NCBI RefSeq assembly: GCF_905207935.1
Contig: NZ_CAJLNI010000033.1
Coordinates: 1 to 16,525, forward strand
Reading direction: 5' to 3'
Source of the DNA: an uncultured Haemophilus sp.
GTDB taxonomy: Bacteria; Pseudomonadota; Gammaproteobacteria; Enterobacterales; Pasteurellaceae
Length of the DNA stretch: 16,525 nt
Made by a program: the position numbers and the translations under genes. This document shows positions 6,303-14,032 of the stretch, in pieces. Below the pieces are notes generated by a model. The model did no database searches. It worked only from the letters and a program-made list of their open reading frames with translations, and had not been told where the DNA came from. Each line of letters starts with the position of its first letter. Position 1 is the first letter of the stretch.

Positions 6303-7316
6303 ATGACTGATTTTATTACAATGGCACACGGAAATGGTGGTGCCACAATGCAAGAGTTGATCCGCGATTATTTTGTCGAGGCATTTGATAACCCAATACT
6401 TTCACAAGGCGAAGATCAGGCTCGCATTGCTTTACAAGAGTTGAATGCTTTAGGTGGAACACTGTCATTTTCTACCGACAGCTTTGTGATTGATCCTATT
6501 TTTTTCCCTGGTGGTGACATTGGTAAACTCGCTGTATGTGGTACAGCTAACGATGTAGCGGTATGTGGTGCCGTACCTAAATATTTATCCTGTGGCTTTA
6601 TTTTGGAAGAAGGCTTACCACTAGAAACTTTAAAAAAATTGATTCAATCGATGGCAAAAGCCTGCCATTCAGCGGGTATTCAAGTAGTAACGGGCGATAC
6701 CAAAGTGGTACAAAAAGGCGCAATAGATAAAGTGTTTATCAATACGGCAGGCATTGGTGTGATTCCAAACGGACTGGACTGGGGCATACATCGTATTCAG
6801 CCAGGCGATCAGATTATTGTGAGTGGTACTTTGGGTGATCATGGTGCAACCATTTTGAATTTACGCGAAAATCTTGGTATTCAAACGGACTTACGCAGTG
6901 ATTGTGCTGTGCTTGCCCCGCTTATTGATTGTATTCGTCCGATTGAAGGCGTGAAAGCCGTACGCGATGCGACCCGTGGTGGTGTAAATGCGGTACTTCA
7001 CGAATTTGCACAGGCACAGAAAGTGGGGATCCAAATTGATGAAACGGTATTACCAATTCGTCAGGAAGTACGCGGTATTTGCGAATTACTCGGTTTAGAT
7101 GCGTTAAATTTTGCTAATGAAGGTAAATTGGTGATTGTGGCGGATAAAGAAAAAACAGCTGAAATTCTGACCGCACTTCGTAGCCATCCATTAGGTGAAA
7201 ATGCTGCCGTAATCGGCGAGGTAACGACTGATGGCAAAGTTCGTGCAGTTGGTCTTTTCGGTCAAAGTCGCTTATTAGACTTACCACGCAACGAACCTTT
7301 ACCACGAATCTGTTAA
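6303..7316 (+). CDS. hypE: hydrogenase maturation protein HypE
   Basis: PurM-like ATP-dependent enzyme that dehydrates a carbamoyl group on its own C-terminal cysteine to a thiocyanate, the source of the active-site cyanides. It has 337 residues. The ATG at 6303 gives MTDFITMAHGNGG, the family-typical glycine-rich start, and is preferred over an in-frame ATG 36 bases upstream inside hypD. Other conserved segments are GTANDVAVCGA, GDTKVV and DATRGGVNAVLHE. The protein ends PRIC, so the essential terminal cysteine is intact. It lies 4 bases after hypD. HypF, which loads the carbamoyl group, is not encoded in the window. Confidence 0.95.
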   Translation: MTDFITMAHGNGGATMQELIRDYFVEAFDNPILSQGEDQARIALQELNALGGTLSFSTDSFVIDPIFFPGGDIGKLAVCGTANDVAVCGAVPKYLSCGFILEEGLPLETLKKLIQSMAKACHSAGIQVVTGDTKVVQKGAIDKVFINTAGIGVIPNGLDWGIHRIQPGDQIIVSGTLGDHGATILNLRENLGIQTDLRSDCAVLAPLIDCIRPIEGVKAVRDATRGGVNAVLHEFAQAQKVGIQIDETVLPIRQEVRGICELLGLDALNFANEGKLVIVADKEKTAEILTALRSHPLGENAAVIGEVTTDGKVRAVGLFGQSRLLDLPRNEPLPRIC

Positions 7317-7356
7317 GTAAAAACCGGTTTAATGTTAAATTAGACCGGTTTTAATT
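7317..7356. terminator. bidirectional terminator between hypE and the DUF440 gene
   Basis: A 14-bp stem (7320-7333 with 7339-7352, core AAAACCGGT, one G-U pair) has a 5-base loop GTTAA. It is flanked by an A-run on the left and a T-run on the right, so it can stop transcription from both the hyp genes and the convergent minus-strand gene. Confidence 0.85.
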
Positions 7357-7384
7357 TGTGAATTGATATGTGTGAGAAGGGGAG

Positions 7385-7708
7385 TTATTTTTTCCAAATA
7401 ACGTGGAATTCCCGATCTTCTTCTCGGTGTGAAATTAAGAATTTCGCAAACACATCATCCATTTCATCTTTCTCATTCACTAATCCCACCCAAACTTCAG
7501 CAAAAGCGTCAGGATCAATTAATACCCCAATTTCTTGTTCCCAATCATCTGCAGTTTCGACAAACTCGACCGCACCACGATCTTCAAATTGCAAATTGAA
7601 TAGCATAATATCTGCAGGATCGAGATTTTCGCCTGCCATCTCTAAGAAAATATCATAAGCAAGATCAATCGCTGAATCTGGATCGAGTTTTTGAATATCA
7701 GTTGTCAT
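7385..7708 (-). CDS. yciU: DUF440 / YciU-family acidic protein (dsDNA-mimic-like)
   Basis: Small acidic cytoplasmic protein, 107 residues, very similar to H. influenzae HI1450. That structure was described as a double-stranded DNA mimic, with the histone-like protein HU suggested as a partner. The start MTTDIQKLDP at 7708 has an AAGGAAAA ribosome site. A frame extension 19 codons upstream lacks such support. Acidic clusters include VETADDWEQEIGVLIDPD and NEKDEMDDVF, and the ending HREEDREFHVIWKK is family-typical. It is a single-gene unit between terminators. Its cellular role is not settled. Confidence 0.9.
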   Translation of the reverse strand: MTTDIQKLDPDSAIDLAYDIFLEMAGENLDPADIMLFNLQFEDRGAVEFVETADDWEQEIGVLIDPDAFAEVWVGLVNEKDEMDDVFAKFLISHREEDREFHVIWKK

Positions 7709-7763
7709 TGGGTTTTCCTTCATTAAGTCAATTGTGTGTATGATACCGCAAGAAATACAAAAC

Positions 7764-7801
7764 AAAAAGTGCGGTCAAATTCATCGTTGTTTTTGACCAC
7801 T
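7764..7801 (-). terminator. ppc terminator using an uptake signal
   Basis: On the minus strand, after the ppc stop, an imperfect hairpin pairs AGTGGTCAAA with TTTGACCGCACT (a 2-base bulge) and runs into TTTTTGTTTT. Its distal arm is the uptake signal at 7767-7775. It also separates ppc from the DUF440 gene downstream. Confidence 0.7.
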
Positions 7802-7821
7802 CTGATTTATATTGGCTGTAA

Positions 7822-10461
7822 CTAGCCTGTATTTCGCATACCTGCGGCAATACCTGTGATGGTAATCATCAAGGCTTGTTCGACATCAGGGCTTGGGTTT
7901 TCAGGCGATTCACGGAAACGACGGAGCAATTCCACTTGAAGGAGATTGAGCGGATCCGTATAAACATTACGTAATGCAATAGAATCTGCGATCCACGGCA
8001 AGTCCGCCATTAATTCATCTTTGTGAGAAAGTGAAAGCACAGTTTTAATATCTGCATTCAGTTGATTACGCAGATTTTCACCTAAGTACCAAAGTTCTTT
8101 TTTCACTAAGTTATGATCATATTGCTCAGAAAGCCAAGTATCGGTTTTACTGAACACCATTTCTAACATGCCTACACGAGTCGAGAAGAATGGCCACGCT
8201 TTACACATTTCTTCAATAATATGACCTTTGCCTTCATCTACAATTTTTTGAATTGCCGCACCCGCACCCAGCCATGCCGGTAGCATTAAGCGGTTTTGCA
8301 TCCAAGCAAAAATCCATGGAATGGCACGTAAGCTTTCTACACCACCATTTGGATTACGTTTTGCAGGACGAGATCCAAGTGGCAGTTTAGACAGTTCTTG
8401 TTCCGGTGTAGCACTGCGGAAATAAGGCACGAAGTCTTTATCACCACGAACAACACTACGGTAAATGTCACATGAAGTAGCGGAAAGCTCATCCATCACA
8501 GTACGCCATTCTGCTTTTGGTTCTGGCGGTGGAAGTAAGTTTGCTTCTAAAATTGCACTGGCGTAAAGATCAAAGGTTTCAACTGCGACTTCGGGTAAAC
8601 CAAGTTTAAAGCGGATCATTTCCCCTTGTTCAGTCACACGTAAACCATTTTTGAGTGAGCGCGGAGGTTGAGAAAGTAATGCCGCATGTGCAGGTGCACC
8701 ACCTCGACCGATTGTACCACCACGACCATGGAATAAAGTGAGTTCAATACCCAGTTCTTCGGTTAAATTGACTAATGCTTCTTGTGCACGATATTGTGCC
8801 CATGAAGCGGCCATCATTCCCGCATCTTTAGCTGAATCAGAATAACCAATCATCACCATTTGGTGATTGTTAATCACGCCACGATACCAACCAATATTAA
8901 ACAATTGACGCATGACACCTTCAGAGGCATCTAAGTCATCTAAGGTTTCAAAAAGTGGCACAACAGGAATGTGATAAGGCACGCCCGCTTCTTTTAACAA
9001 TAAATGCACGGCGAGTACGTCAGAGGCACTTCTTGCCATGGAAATAATATAGCAAGCAATCACGCCTTGTTTTTGTTGGGCAATGACTTTGCAAGTCTCT
9101 AAAATTTCTTGGGTTTCTGCAGATGGCTCCCAATGGGTTGGAATTAATGGGCGACGAGAATTTAATTCACGCACCAAGAAAGATTGTTTTTCCGCTTCAC
9201 TCCATTGTGCATAATCACCAATGCCAAGATAACGTGTGATTTCAGCAATCGCATCGGTATGACGCGTGCTTTCTTGACGGATATCCATTTGTGAAAGCGT
9301 GACACCAAAACAGCGAATGCGATGCAAAATATCCAATAAGGATCCATTGGCAATAATCCGCATGCCACACATCATCAATGATTGATAGCAATCATAGAGC
9401 GGTTCCCAAAGTTGATTATCTTCCATGATGATATCCGCTTGGCTTACGCGTGGTGGACGATTAGCCAGGCAATCTTCAAAGTAATCAAGGGTTGCGATAA
9501 GTTTTGTGCGAAGTTCTTTGACCACAAAACGATAAGGCTCTAAATGCTCACCATATTTTGCGGTAAATTCTGGTGTGCATTTCACCATAGATAATTCATC
9601 GGCAAGAGATTTGATGTCATTTAAGAATAAATCTGCTGCTTTCCAACGAGCAAGATAGAGGACTTGTTGAGTAATTTTTGAAGTAACAAACGGGTTACCA
9701 TCACGGTCACCGCCCATCCAAGAAGAAATTCTGACAGGACGTAAGCCCACTGGTAAATCGTAACCTAAGAATTCACGAGCATGTTCATTTAATTGACGTA
9801 AGAATTCCGGTACTCCTTGCCATAAGCTATTCTCAATCATGGCAAAGCCCCATTTTGCTTCATCGAATGGGGTAGGGCGAACAGTACGGATTTCATTAGT
9901 ATGCCACGCTTCAGCAATTAAACGAAGTAACAATCGTTCAATAATGCCGCGTTCTTTCGGTGTTAAATCATCGTGCTCTAATTTGCTTAAGCATTTATTG
10001 ATCTCAACGTGTTTATGGACTAAAGAACGACGTGTAGTTTCGGTTGGATGTGCCGTTAATACAAGCTCAATAAGCAAGTTTTCAACGGTTTTGTAAACCT
10101 CTTCTTTTGAGGCATTTTGTGCTTTTAAACGTTGAAATAAAGCACTTAATGAACGATTAGAAGATTGTAAATCTTTATGTTGGCGAGAGACTGTTTGGTA
10201 TTGTTCAGCGATATTCGTCAGATTAAGAAAATGGCTGAATGCTCGTGCAACAGGAATAATGTTTTCATTAGAAATGGTGGAAAGGGTATCCAACAATGTT
10301 CTACGTGCTTGGCTATCGCCCGCTCGAGATTGTTTGGACAATTGGCGAACATTTTCAATCAAGGTAAGAATGTCTTCGCCTTGTGCATCATTAATGGTTT
10401 CTCCAAGAAAACGCCCTAACATATTAATATTATGGCGGAGAGTGCGATACTCATCAGTCAT
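7822..10461 (-). CDS. ppc: phosphoenolpyruvate carboxylase
   Basis: Cytoplasmic enzyme that carboxylates phosphoenolpyruvate with bicarbonate to oxaloacetate, refilling the C4 pool. It has 879 residues, full bacterial length. Catalytic His138 lies in LTAHPTE (136-141), followed by VMIGYSDSAKDAG and the arginine/glycine loop FHGRGGTIGRGG. The C-terminus ends in the characteristic RNTG. The start is ATG 10461 (MTDEYRTLRHN), with a GGAG ribosome site. The frame stays open 17 codons upstream through AT-rich promoter DNA that would encode an unlikely hydrophobic extension. Confidence 0.97.
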   Translation of the reverse strand: MTDEYRTLRHNINMLGRFLGETINDAQGEDILTLIENVRQLSKQSRAGDSQARRTLLDTLSTISNENIIPVARAFSHFLNLTNIAEQYQTVSRQHKDLQSSNRSLSALFQRLKAQNASKEEVYKTVENLLIELVLTAHPTETTRRSLVHKHVEINKCLSKLEHDDLTPKERGIIERLLLRLIAEAWHTNEIRTVRPTPFDEAKWGFAMIENSLWQGVPEFLRQLNEHAREFLGYDLPVGLRPVRISSWMGGDRDGNPFVTSKITQQVLYLARWKAADLFLNDIKSLADELSMVKCTPEFTAKYGEHLEPYRFVVKELRTKLIATLDYFEDCLANRPPRVSQADIIMEDNQLWEPLYDCYQSLMMCGMRIIANGSLLDILHRIRCFGVTLSQMDIRQESTRHTDAIAEITRYLGIGDYAQWSEAEKQSFLVRELNSRRPLIPTHWEPSAETQEILETCKVIAQQKQGVIACYIISMARSASDVLAVHLLLKEAGVPYHIPVVPLFETLDDLDASEGVMRQLFNIGWYRGVINNHQMVMIGYSDSAKDAGMMAASWAQYRAQEALVNLTEELGIELTLFHGRGGTIGRGGAPAHAALLSQPPRSLKNGLRVTEQGEMIRFKLGLPEVAVETFDLYASAILEANLLPPPEPKAEWRTVMDELSATSCDIYRSVVRGDKDFVPYFRSATPEQELSKLPLGSRPAKRNPNGGVESLRAIPWIFAWMQNRLMLPAWLGAGAAIQKIVDEGKGHIIEEMCKAWPFFSTRVGMLEMVFSKTDTWLSEQYDHNLVKKELWYLGENLRNQLNADIKTVLSLSHKDELMADLPWIADSIALRNVYTDPLNLLQVELLRRFRESPENPSPDVEQALMITITGIAAGMRNTG

Positions 10462-10501
10462 ATGAACTCCGATAAAGAAAAAATAAAATAAAATCAGGAG
10501 A

Positions 10502-10531
10502 GATATAACCAAAAATATGTATCGGAATCAA
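10502..10531 (-). promoter_or_regulatory. candidate ppc promoter
   Basis: On the minus strand TTGATT (10526-10531) is followed after 18 bases by TATATC (10502-10507), about 40 bases before the ppc ATG. The purR terminator lies upstream, so ppc needs its own promoter. Confidence 0.5.
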
Positions 10532-10580
10532 ATGCTATACGTCGAAAACTTGTATTAAATCAAAAAAGCTGAAAATAAGT

Positions 10581-10624
10581 AAAAAAAAGACCGCACTTTT
10601 TTAGATAAAATTTAAAGTGCGGTC
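10581..10624 (-). terminator. purR terminator built from two inverted uptake signals
   Basis: A perfect 11-bp stem pairs GACCGCACTTT (10589-10599) with AAAGTGCGGTC (10614-10624). Each arm contains one exact uptake signal. On the minus strand the stem is followed by eight T residues (10581-10588), directly downstream of the purR stop. The right side also has an A-run. Confidence 0.9.
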
Positions 10625-10638
10625 AAAAAATTTAATGT

Positions 10639-11649
10639 TTATGCAAGTGTGCGAACTGATTTTCGTAGTACCAATTCTGGATGGATCGCAATACGATGTT
10701 TTTCGTGGCTGTCGTTATCTTTATTGGCGATACGTTCAAATAACAGATTAACCGCTTGTGCACCTAAACGTGATTTAGATTGGTGAATCGTTGTGAGTGG
10801 CGGTGCATAGAAACGTGATGAGTGAATATTGTCATAGCCAATAATCGAAATATCATCAGGTACGCGCAAGCCTTTTTCCGTAATTGCGGAAATTGCACCT
10901 AATGCCATCACGTCATTACAGCAGAAGACAGCAGTAGGTAGGCTGTCTTGTGAAAGGATCTTGTTCATGCACTCGTAACCATCTTCTGGCTCAAAGAAGC
11001 CTTCCATAATCCAATTTTCATGAATTGGCAGATTGGCTTCATTCATGGCTTTCACAAAACCTTCATAACGTGTTTTTGCGGTAGTTTTATCCAATTCCCC
11101 TGCAATAAGACCAATGGCTTTATGACCACAATCAATTAAGTGCTTAGTCGCAATATAACCGCCCGTAAAGCTGTTATCTTCAATGATATCGGTATCAACA
11201 TTAGGGCCCCAATCCATTACCACCATAGGTACGGAAGAGAAACCTGAAAGCACATCAAGTGAATGTTGCGTATATTCAGAACACATCACCAATAAACCAT
11301 CTACGCGTTTCTTGGCGAGCATTTCGACGTGATTTTTAATTTTTTCAGGATCATTTTGTGTATTACACAAAAAAAGTGAATAACCTTGACGATAACAATG
11401 ATCTTCAACGGCATGAATGATTTCAGCAAAATAAGGGGATTCACTGGTGGTAACAATCATCCCAATAGATTTTGTCGTATTGACTTTCAAACTACGCGCA
11501 ACAGCACTTGGTGAGTATTTCAAGCTTTTAATGGCTTGCATCACCGCCTCTTCAGTTTCTTTTGCTACAAAACGGGTTTTATTAATTACATGGGAAACTG
11601 TGGTGGTAGAAACACCAGCCATCTTCGCGACATCTTTAATTGTTGCCAT
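10639..11649 (-). CDS. purR: purine repressor PurR (LacI family)
   Basis: Hypoxanthine/guanine-responsive repressor of purine synthesis genes, 336 residues (E. coli PurR has 341). The N-terminal helix-turn-helix and hinge helix (IKDVAKMAGVSTTTVSHV and YSPSAVARSLKV) are nearly those of E. coli. The corepressor pocket keeps Asp146-Trp147 (E. coli Trp147) and the YDN aspartate (E. coli Asp275). The position of E. coli Arg190 appears to be Lys188, within LDKTT. A terminator separates it from ppc downstream. Confidence 0.93.
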   Translation of the reverse strand: MATIKDVAKMAGVSTTTVSHVINKTRFVAKETEEAVMQAIKSLKYSPSAVARSLKVNTTKSIGMIVTTSESPYFAEIIHAVEDHCYRQGYSLFLCNTQNDPEKIKNHVEMLAKKRVDGLLVMCSEYTQHSLDVLSGFSSVPMVVMDWGPNVDTDIIEDNSFTGGYIATKHLIDCGHKAIGLIAGELDKTTAKTRYEGFVKAMNEANLPIHENWIMEGFFEPEDGYECMNKILSQDSLPTAVFCCNDVMALGAISAITEKGLRVPDDISIIGYDNIHSSRFYAPPLTTIHQSKSRLGAQAVNLLFERIANKDNDSHEKHRIAIHPELVLRKSVRTLA

Positions 11650-11676
11650 AATTTTGCCTCTAGAGAATTTTTCCCA

Positions 11677-11682
11677 TTATAA
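11677..11682 (-). promoter_or_regulatory. candidate purR -10 element
   Basis: A consensus TATAAT on the minus strand lies about 28 bases before the purR ATG. No good -35 is found at the usual distance. No convincing PUR-box palindrome is seen nearby. Confidence 0.4.
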
Positions 11683-11722
11683 AGACTGTCACCAAATAGG
11701 TTAAGCAAATTATAAAAAATTT

Positions 11723-11750
11723 TTGAAAAAACGTACTTTATTGTTAGAAT
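11723..11750 (+). promoter_or_regulatory. promoter of the YnhF-like gene
   Basis: TTGAAA (11723-11728), a 16-base spacer and TAGAAT (11745-11750) with an extended TG (11742-11743) form a good sigma-70 promoter about 35 bases before the small gene. It is divergent from purR. Confidence 0.65.
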
Positions 11751-11784
11751 GGGCTATCTTTAACTAAATAAGTGGGAAATTAAA

Positions 11785-11865
11785 ATGAGTGATTTTGGTT
11801 ATGCAATGTTAGCTGTAGTACTTTCTTTAAGTGTTGTTGTGGGTTTAGCGACTGCAATTTTCTAA
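11785..11865 (+). CDS. ynhF: YnhF-like 26-residue membrane peptide
   Basis: A 26-codon frame, MSDFGYAMLAVVLSLSVVVGLATAIF, encodes essentially one hydrophobic helix after a short polar start. It has a promoter, a GTGGGA ribosome-site-like sequence and its own terminator, so it is a self-contained gene. In length, hydrophobic pattern (VVGLxTAxx ending) and position divergent from purR it resembles E. coli YnhF. It would sit in the inner membrane; no function is known to me. Confidence 0.75.
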   Translation: MSDFGYAMLAVVLSLSVVVGLATAIF

Positions 11866-11900
11866 TTGAAAGAAATAACATACTAATCCATTTAAAATAG

Positions 11901-11938
11901 ACCGCGCTTTAAGCATTTAAAGTGCGGTTATTTTTTTA
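11901..11938 (+). terminator. terminator of the YnhF-like gene, uptake-signal stem
   Basis: A 12-bp stem (11901-11912 with 11917-11928) has loop GCAT and one G-U pair, then the tail TATTTTTTT. The right arm is an exact uptake signal; the left arm is a one-mismatch copy (ACCGCGCTT). The mismatch is the one that still allows pairing. Confidence 0.85.
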
Positions 11939-11988
11939 AGGATTTTTAAAGTCGTATTAAAAGCCATGCCATTGGCCTATTTCTTTAG

Positions 11989-12019
11989 TATAATTTGCAA
12001 CTATTTCCGTTTGTTGCAA
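11989..12019 (+). promoter_or_regulatory. promoter -10 and inverted repeat before the glycan cluster
   Basis: A consensus TATAAT (11989-11994) has only a weak -35 at the proper distance (ATGCCA, 11966-11971). Directly after it TTGCAAC (11995-12001) and GTTGCAA (12013-12019) form a perfect 7-base inverted repeat with an 11-base gap, spanning the expected transcription start. It could be an operator or an mRNA leader hairpin. The GT25 start codon follows at 12053. Confidence 0.5.
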
Positions 12020-12052
12020 TCAAAATAACGCAAAAACTAAATTGAGATAATT

Positions 12053-12823
12053 ATGAATAAATATTTGATTTCACTAGATAAAGATGTTCAGCGTCGTGAG
12101 CTGTTTTTTGCTCAACCTGATACCGCTGATTTTGCTGTATTTTCAGCCATTAATACTATGCAAAAAGAATGGGAAGCATTAGCTGAAGTGTTCAATCCAA
12201 CAAAGTTTGAACAGCATTATGGACGCAACGTCACAAAAGGCGAAATTGGTTGTACATTAAGCCATTTAGCGGTTTATCGTCAGATCGTAGAAGATCAAAA
12301 TGTGACGGAAAATGACTATGCTTTAGTCTGTGAAGATGATGCTTTGTTCAATTCAAATTTATCACCAAAAACGATCGCACTTTTAACCGAAAAATGTGAT
12401 GCAGATATTGTATTAATCGGGCAATCAAAAATTGCGGAATTTGATGATGTGGAATTGGAAATTAATTATCCAACCACCTTTTCATTCTTACGTCAAACAG
12501 TGGGTGATGTCACCGTGGCTTACCCATATAAAAGTTATTTTGCGGGCACGGTAGCATACTTAATTAAAAAATCAGCGGCACGTGCATTTTTAAAACAACT
12601 TGAACAAGAAAAGCCGTTTTGGCTTGCTGATGATTTCTTGCTATTTGAAACCCAATTCGAAATCAATAACAATGTGGTTCGTCCGCTTGTGGCGATTGAA
12701 AATCCACAGTTAGTGAGTAATTTGGAAGCGATTCGCGGTTCAAAATCCAATAACTTAGTGAAGAAATTAATTAAATATCCGCTCAAAAAAATCTTAGCAG
12801 TGAAAAAGAATTTAGGAAAATAA
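12053..12823 (+). CDS. glycosyltransferase family 25 (LOS-type)
   Basis: Predicted cytoplasmic, membrane-associated sugar transferase of family GT25, related to Haemophilus and Neisseria lipooligosaccharide glycosyltransferases, 256 residues. Signatures are the N-terminal MNKYLISLDKD, GEIGCTLSHLAVYR (about 63-76) and the acidic metal-binding CEDDA (93-97). The C-terminus is strongly basic (KKLIKYPLKKILAVKKNLGK), suited to lipid contact. It is the first gene of a four-gene glycan cluster and is followed by the polymerase-like gene after 9 bases. Donor and acceptor sugars cannot be read from the sequence. No repeat tract or frameshift is visible. Confidence 0.85.
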   Translation: MNKYLISLDKDVQRRELFFAQPDTADFAVFSAINTMQKEWEALAEVFNPTKFEQHYGRNVTKGEIGCTLSHLAVYRQIVEDQNVTENDYALVCEDDALFNSNLSPKTIALLTEKCDADIVLIGQSKIAEFDDVELEINYPTTFSFLRQTVGDVTVAYPYKSYFAGTVAYLIKKSAARAFLKQLEQEKPFWLADDFLLFETQFEINNNVVRPLVAIENPQLVSNLEAIRGSKSNNLVKKLIKYPLKKILAVKKNLGK

Positions 12824-12832
12824 CGTAAAAAA

Positions 12833-14032
12833 ATGACCGCACTTTTTAACCTTTTTTATCTTTACGATCCTTGGCTGTTCCATGTAGTACGAATGTCATT
12901 CGTCGCGGGCTTGGCAGCACTGGTTGTTTTGGCGTATCAGTACATTAAAAAGCAGAAGCCGCAAGGCATCATTTTGCCTTTAGACAGTCTTGCTGTTTTA
13001 GGGGGATTGATTGTTTTCAGTGTGATTCCGTTATTGCTTAATGGCACAAAAGATCTTTCTGTTATCACCATGTATGTGAAGGAATTGATTTTATTCCTCT
13101 TAGGCGTGGGACTGTATAATGCGTTTTATGCCAATGCAAACGGACAACAACGAGTCGTGAGAGATTTGCAAATTGGCGTTGTGGTGCAATTTGTAGTGGG
13201 CATCATTGGCTTGCTCGGCGCATCATTTATGATCGATTTCTTGCTTTCGACCAATGCGGTGTTACCTGCACGTTTTTATGGTTCAGAGCAGGAGTATCGC
13301 TTATATAACATCACTGCAACCGCCTTTTTCCAACTGAGTTTATTCTATTTAATGCTGTTGCATTTCTTACTGGCTTACAACGCTAAACATAATACACTTC
13401 CAAGTATTTTAGTGTTTTTTATGCTATGTATCGGATTAATTTCAGGACGTACATTCCTTCTGTTATCAGTTGTGAGCATTTTAGTGTATTTCAAATGGCG
13501 TTATGTTCCATCACTCATTGCGTTTGCTATTTTGGTATTGTTATTGGCGTATTTCTTACCAGAAAATCCTTATGTGGCACATGCTTTAGAACCCGTGATT
13601 AATTTATTGCACGGTGCAGGATTTGTCAGTTCGTCAACAGATACGTTGATGAAAAACCACCTGTTCATGCCAACGCTTAAACAGTTTATTTATGGCGATG
13701 GCATGTATATGACAGGGCAGTTGGAAGTCGGCCGTTATTATGGTCATACAGATTCCGGTTTCTTACGTCAGATTCTTTATGGTGGTGTGTCTTATGCCTT
13801 AGTGTGTTTTGCCGTGACATTTTATTTTGTGCGCAAAGTCGCCTTAAATTGGTTTGATGGCAGCTGGAAATTTATTCTTTCTGCCTTTGTGATTTTGGCA
13901 TTTTGTAACATCAAAGCGGACACCTTTGCTTTCCCTGGCATTATGTTCGTGATGTTGATGTTCTTATCGCTTTTTGGCACTCACGGTAAACAACTTATTT
14001 TATTTAAACAACAGGAGCCGAAAGATGTTTAG
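12833..14032 (+). CDS. Wzy / O-antigen polymerase-like membrane protein
   Basis: Multispanning inner-membrane protein, 399 residues, with about ten to twelve hydrophobic segments. One large non-membrane loop (about 245-311) contains GDGMYMTGQ and YYGHTDSGFLRQILYGG, a layout shared by O-antigen polymerases and ligases (Wzy/WaaL-like). It could polymerise or transfer a lipid-linked glycan made by the neighbouring transferases; which of the two is not decidable here. The start codon has no evident Shine-Dalgarno sequence. An uptake signal (12836-12844) spells codons 2-4. The end overlaps the next gene by 8 bases. Confidence 0.75.
   Translation: MTALFNLFYLYDPWLFHVVRMSFVAGLAALVVLAYQYIKKQKPQGIILPLDSLAVLGGLIVFSVIPLLLNGTKDLSVITMYVKELILFLLGVGLYNAFYANANGQQRVVRDLQIGVVVQFVVGIIGLLGASFMIDFLLSTNAVLPARFYGSEQEYRLYNITATAFFQLSLFYLMLLHFLLAYNAKHNTLPSILVFFMLCIGLISGRTFLLLSVVSILVYFKWRYVPSLIAFAILVLLLAYFLPENPYVAHALEPVINLLHGAGFVSSSTDTLMKNHLFMPTLKQFIYGDGMYMTGQLEVGRYYGHTDSGFLRQILYGGVSYALVCFAVTFYFVRKVALNWFDGSWKFILSAFVILAFCNIKADTFAFPGIMFVMLMFLSLFGTHGKQLILFKQQEPKDV

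Noticed and set aside
9162..10465. Several open frames of 60-85 codons opposite or within ppc, hypD and hypE
   Set aside because: They lie inside strongly conserved genes, lack ribosome sites and show no recognisable domains, so they are shadow frames.
10462..10512. N-terminal extension of Ppc upstream of 10461
   Set aside because: It would be a hydrophobic string from AT-rich promoter DNA, starting at a non-ATG codon with no ribosome site; the shorter form matches the family start and length.
12025..12045. PUR-box-like ACGCAAA near the GT25 start
   Set aside because: Only one half matches the PurR operator; the second half (TTTGCGT) is absent.
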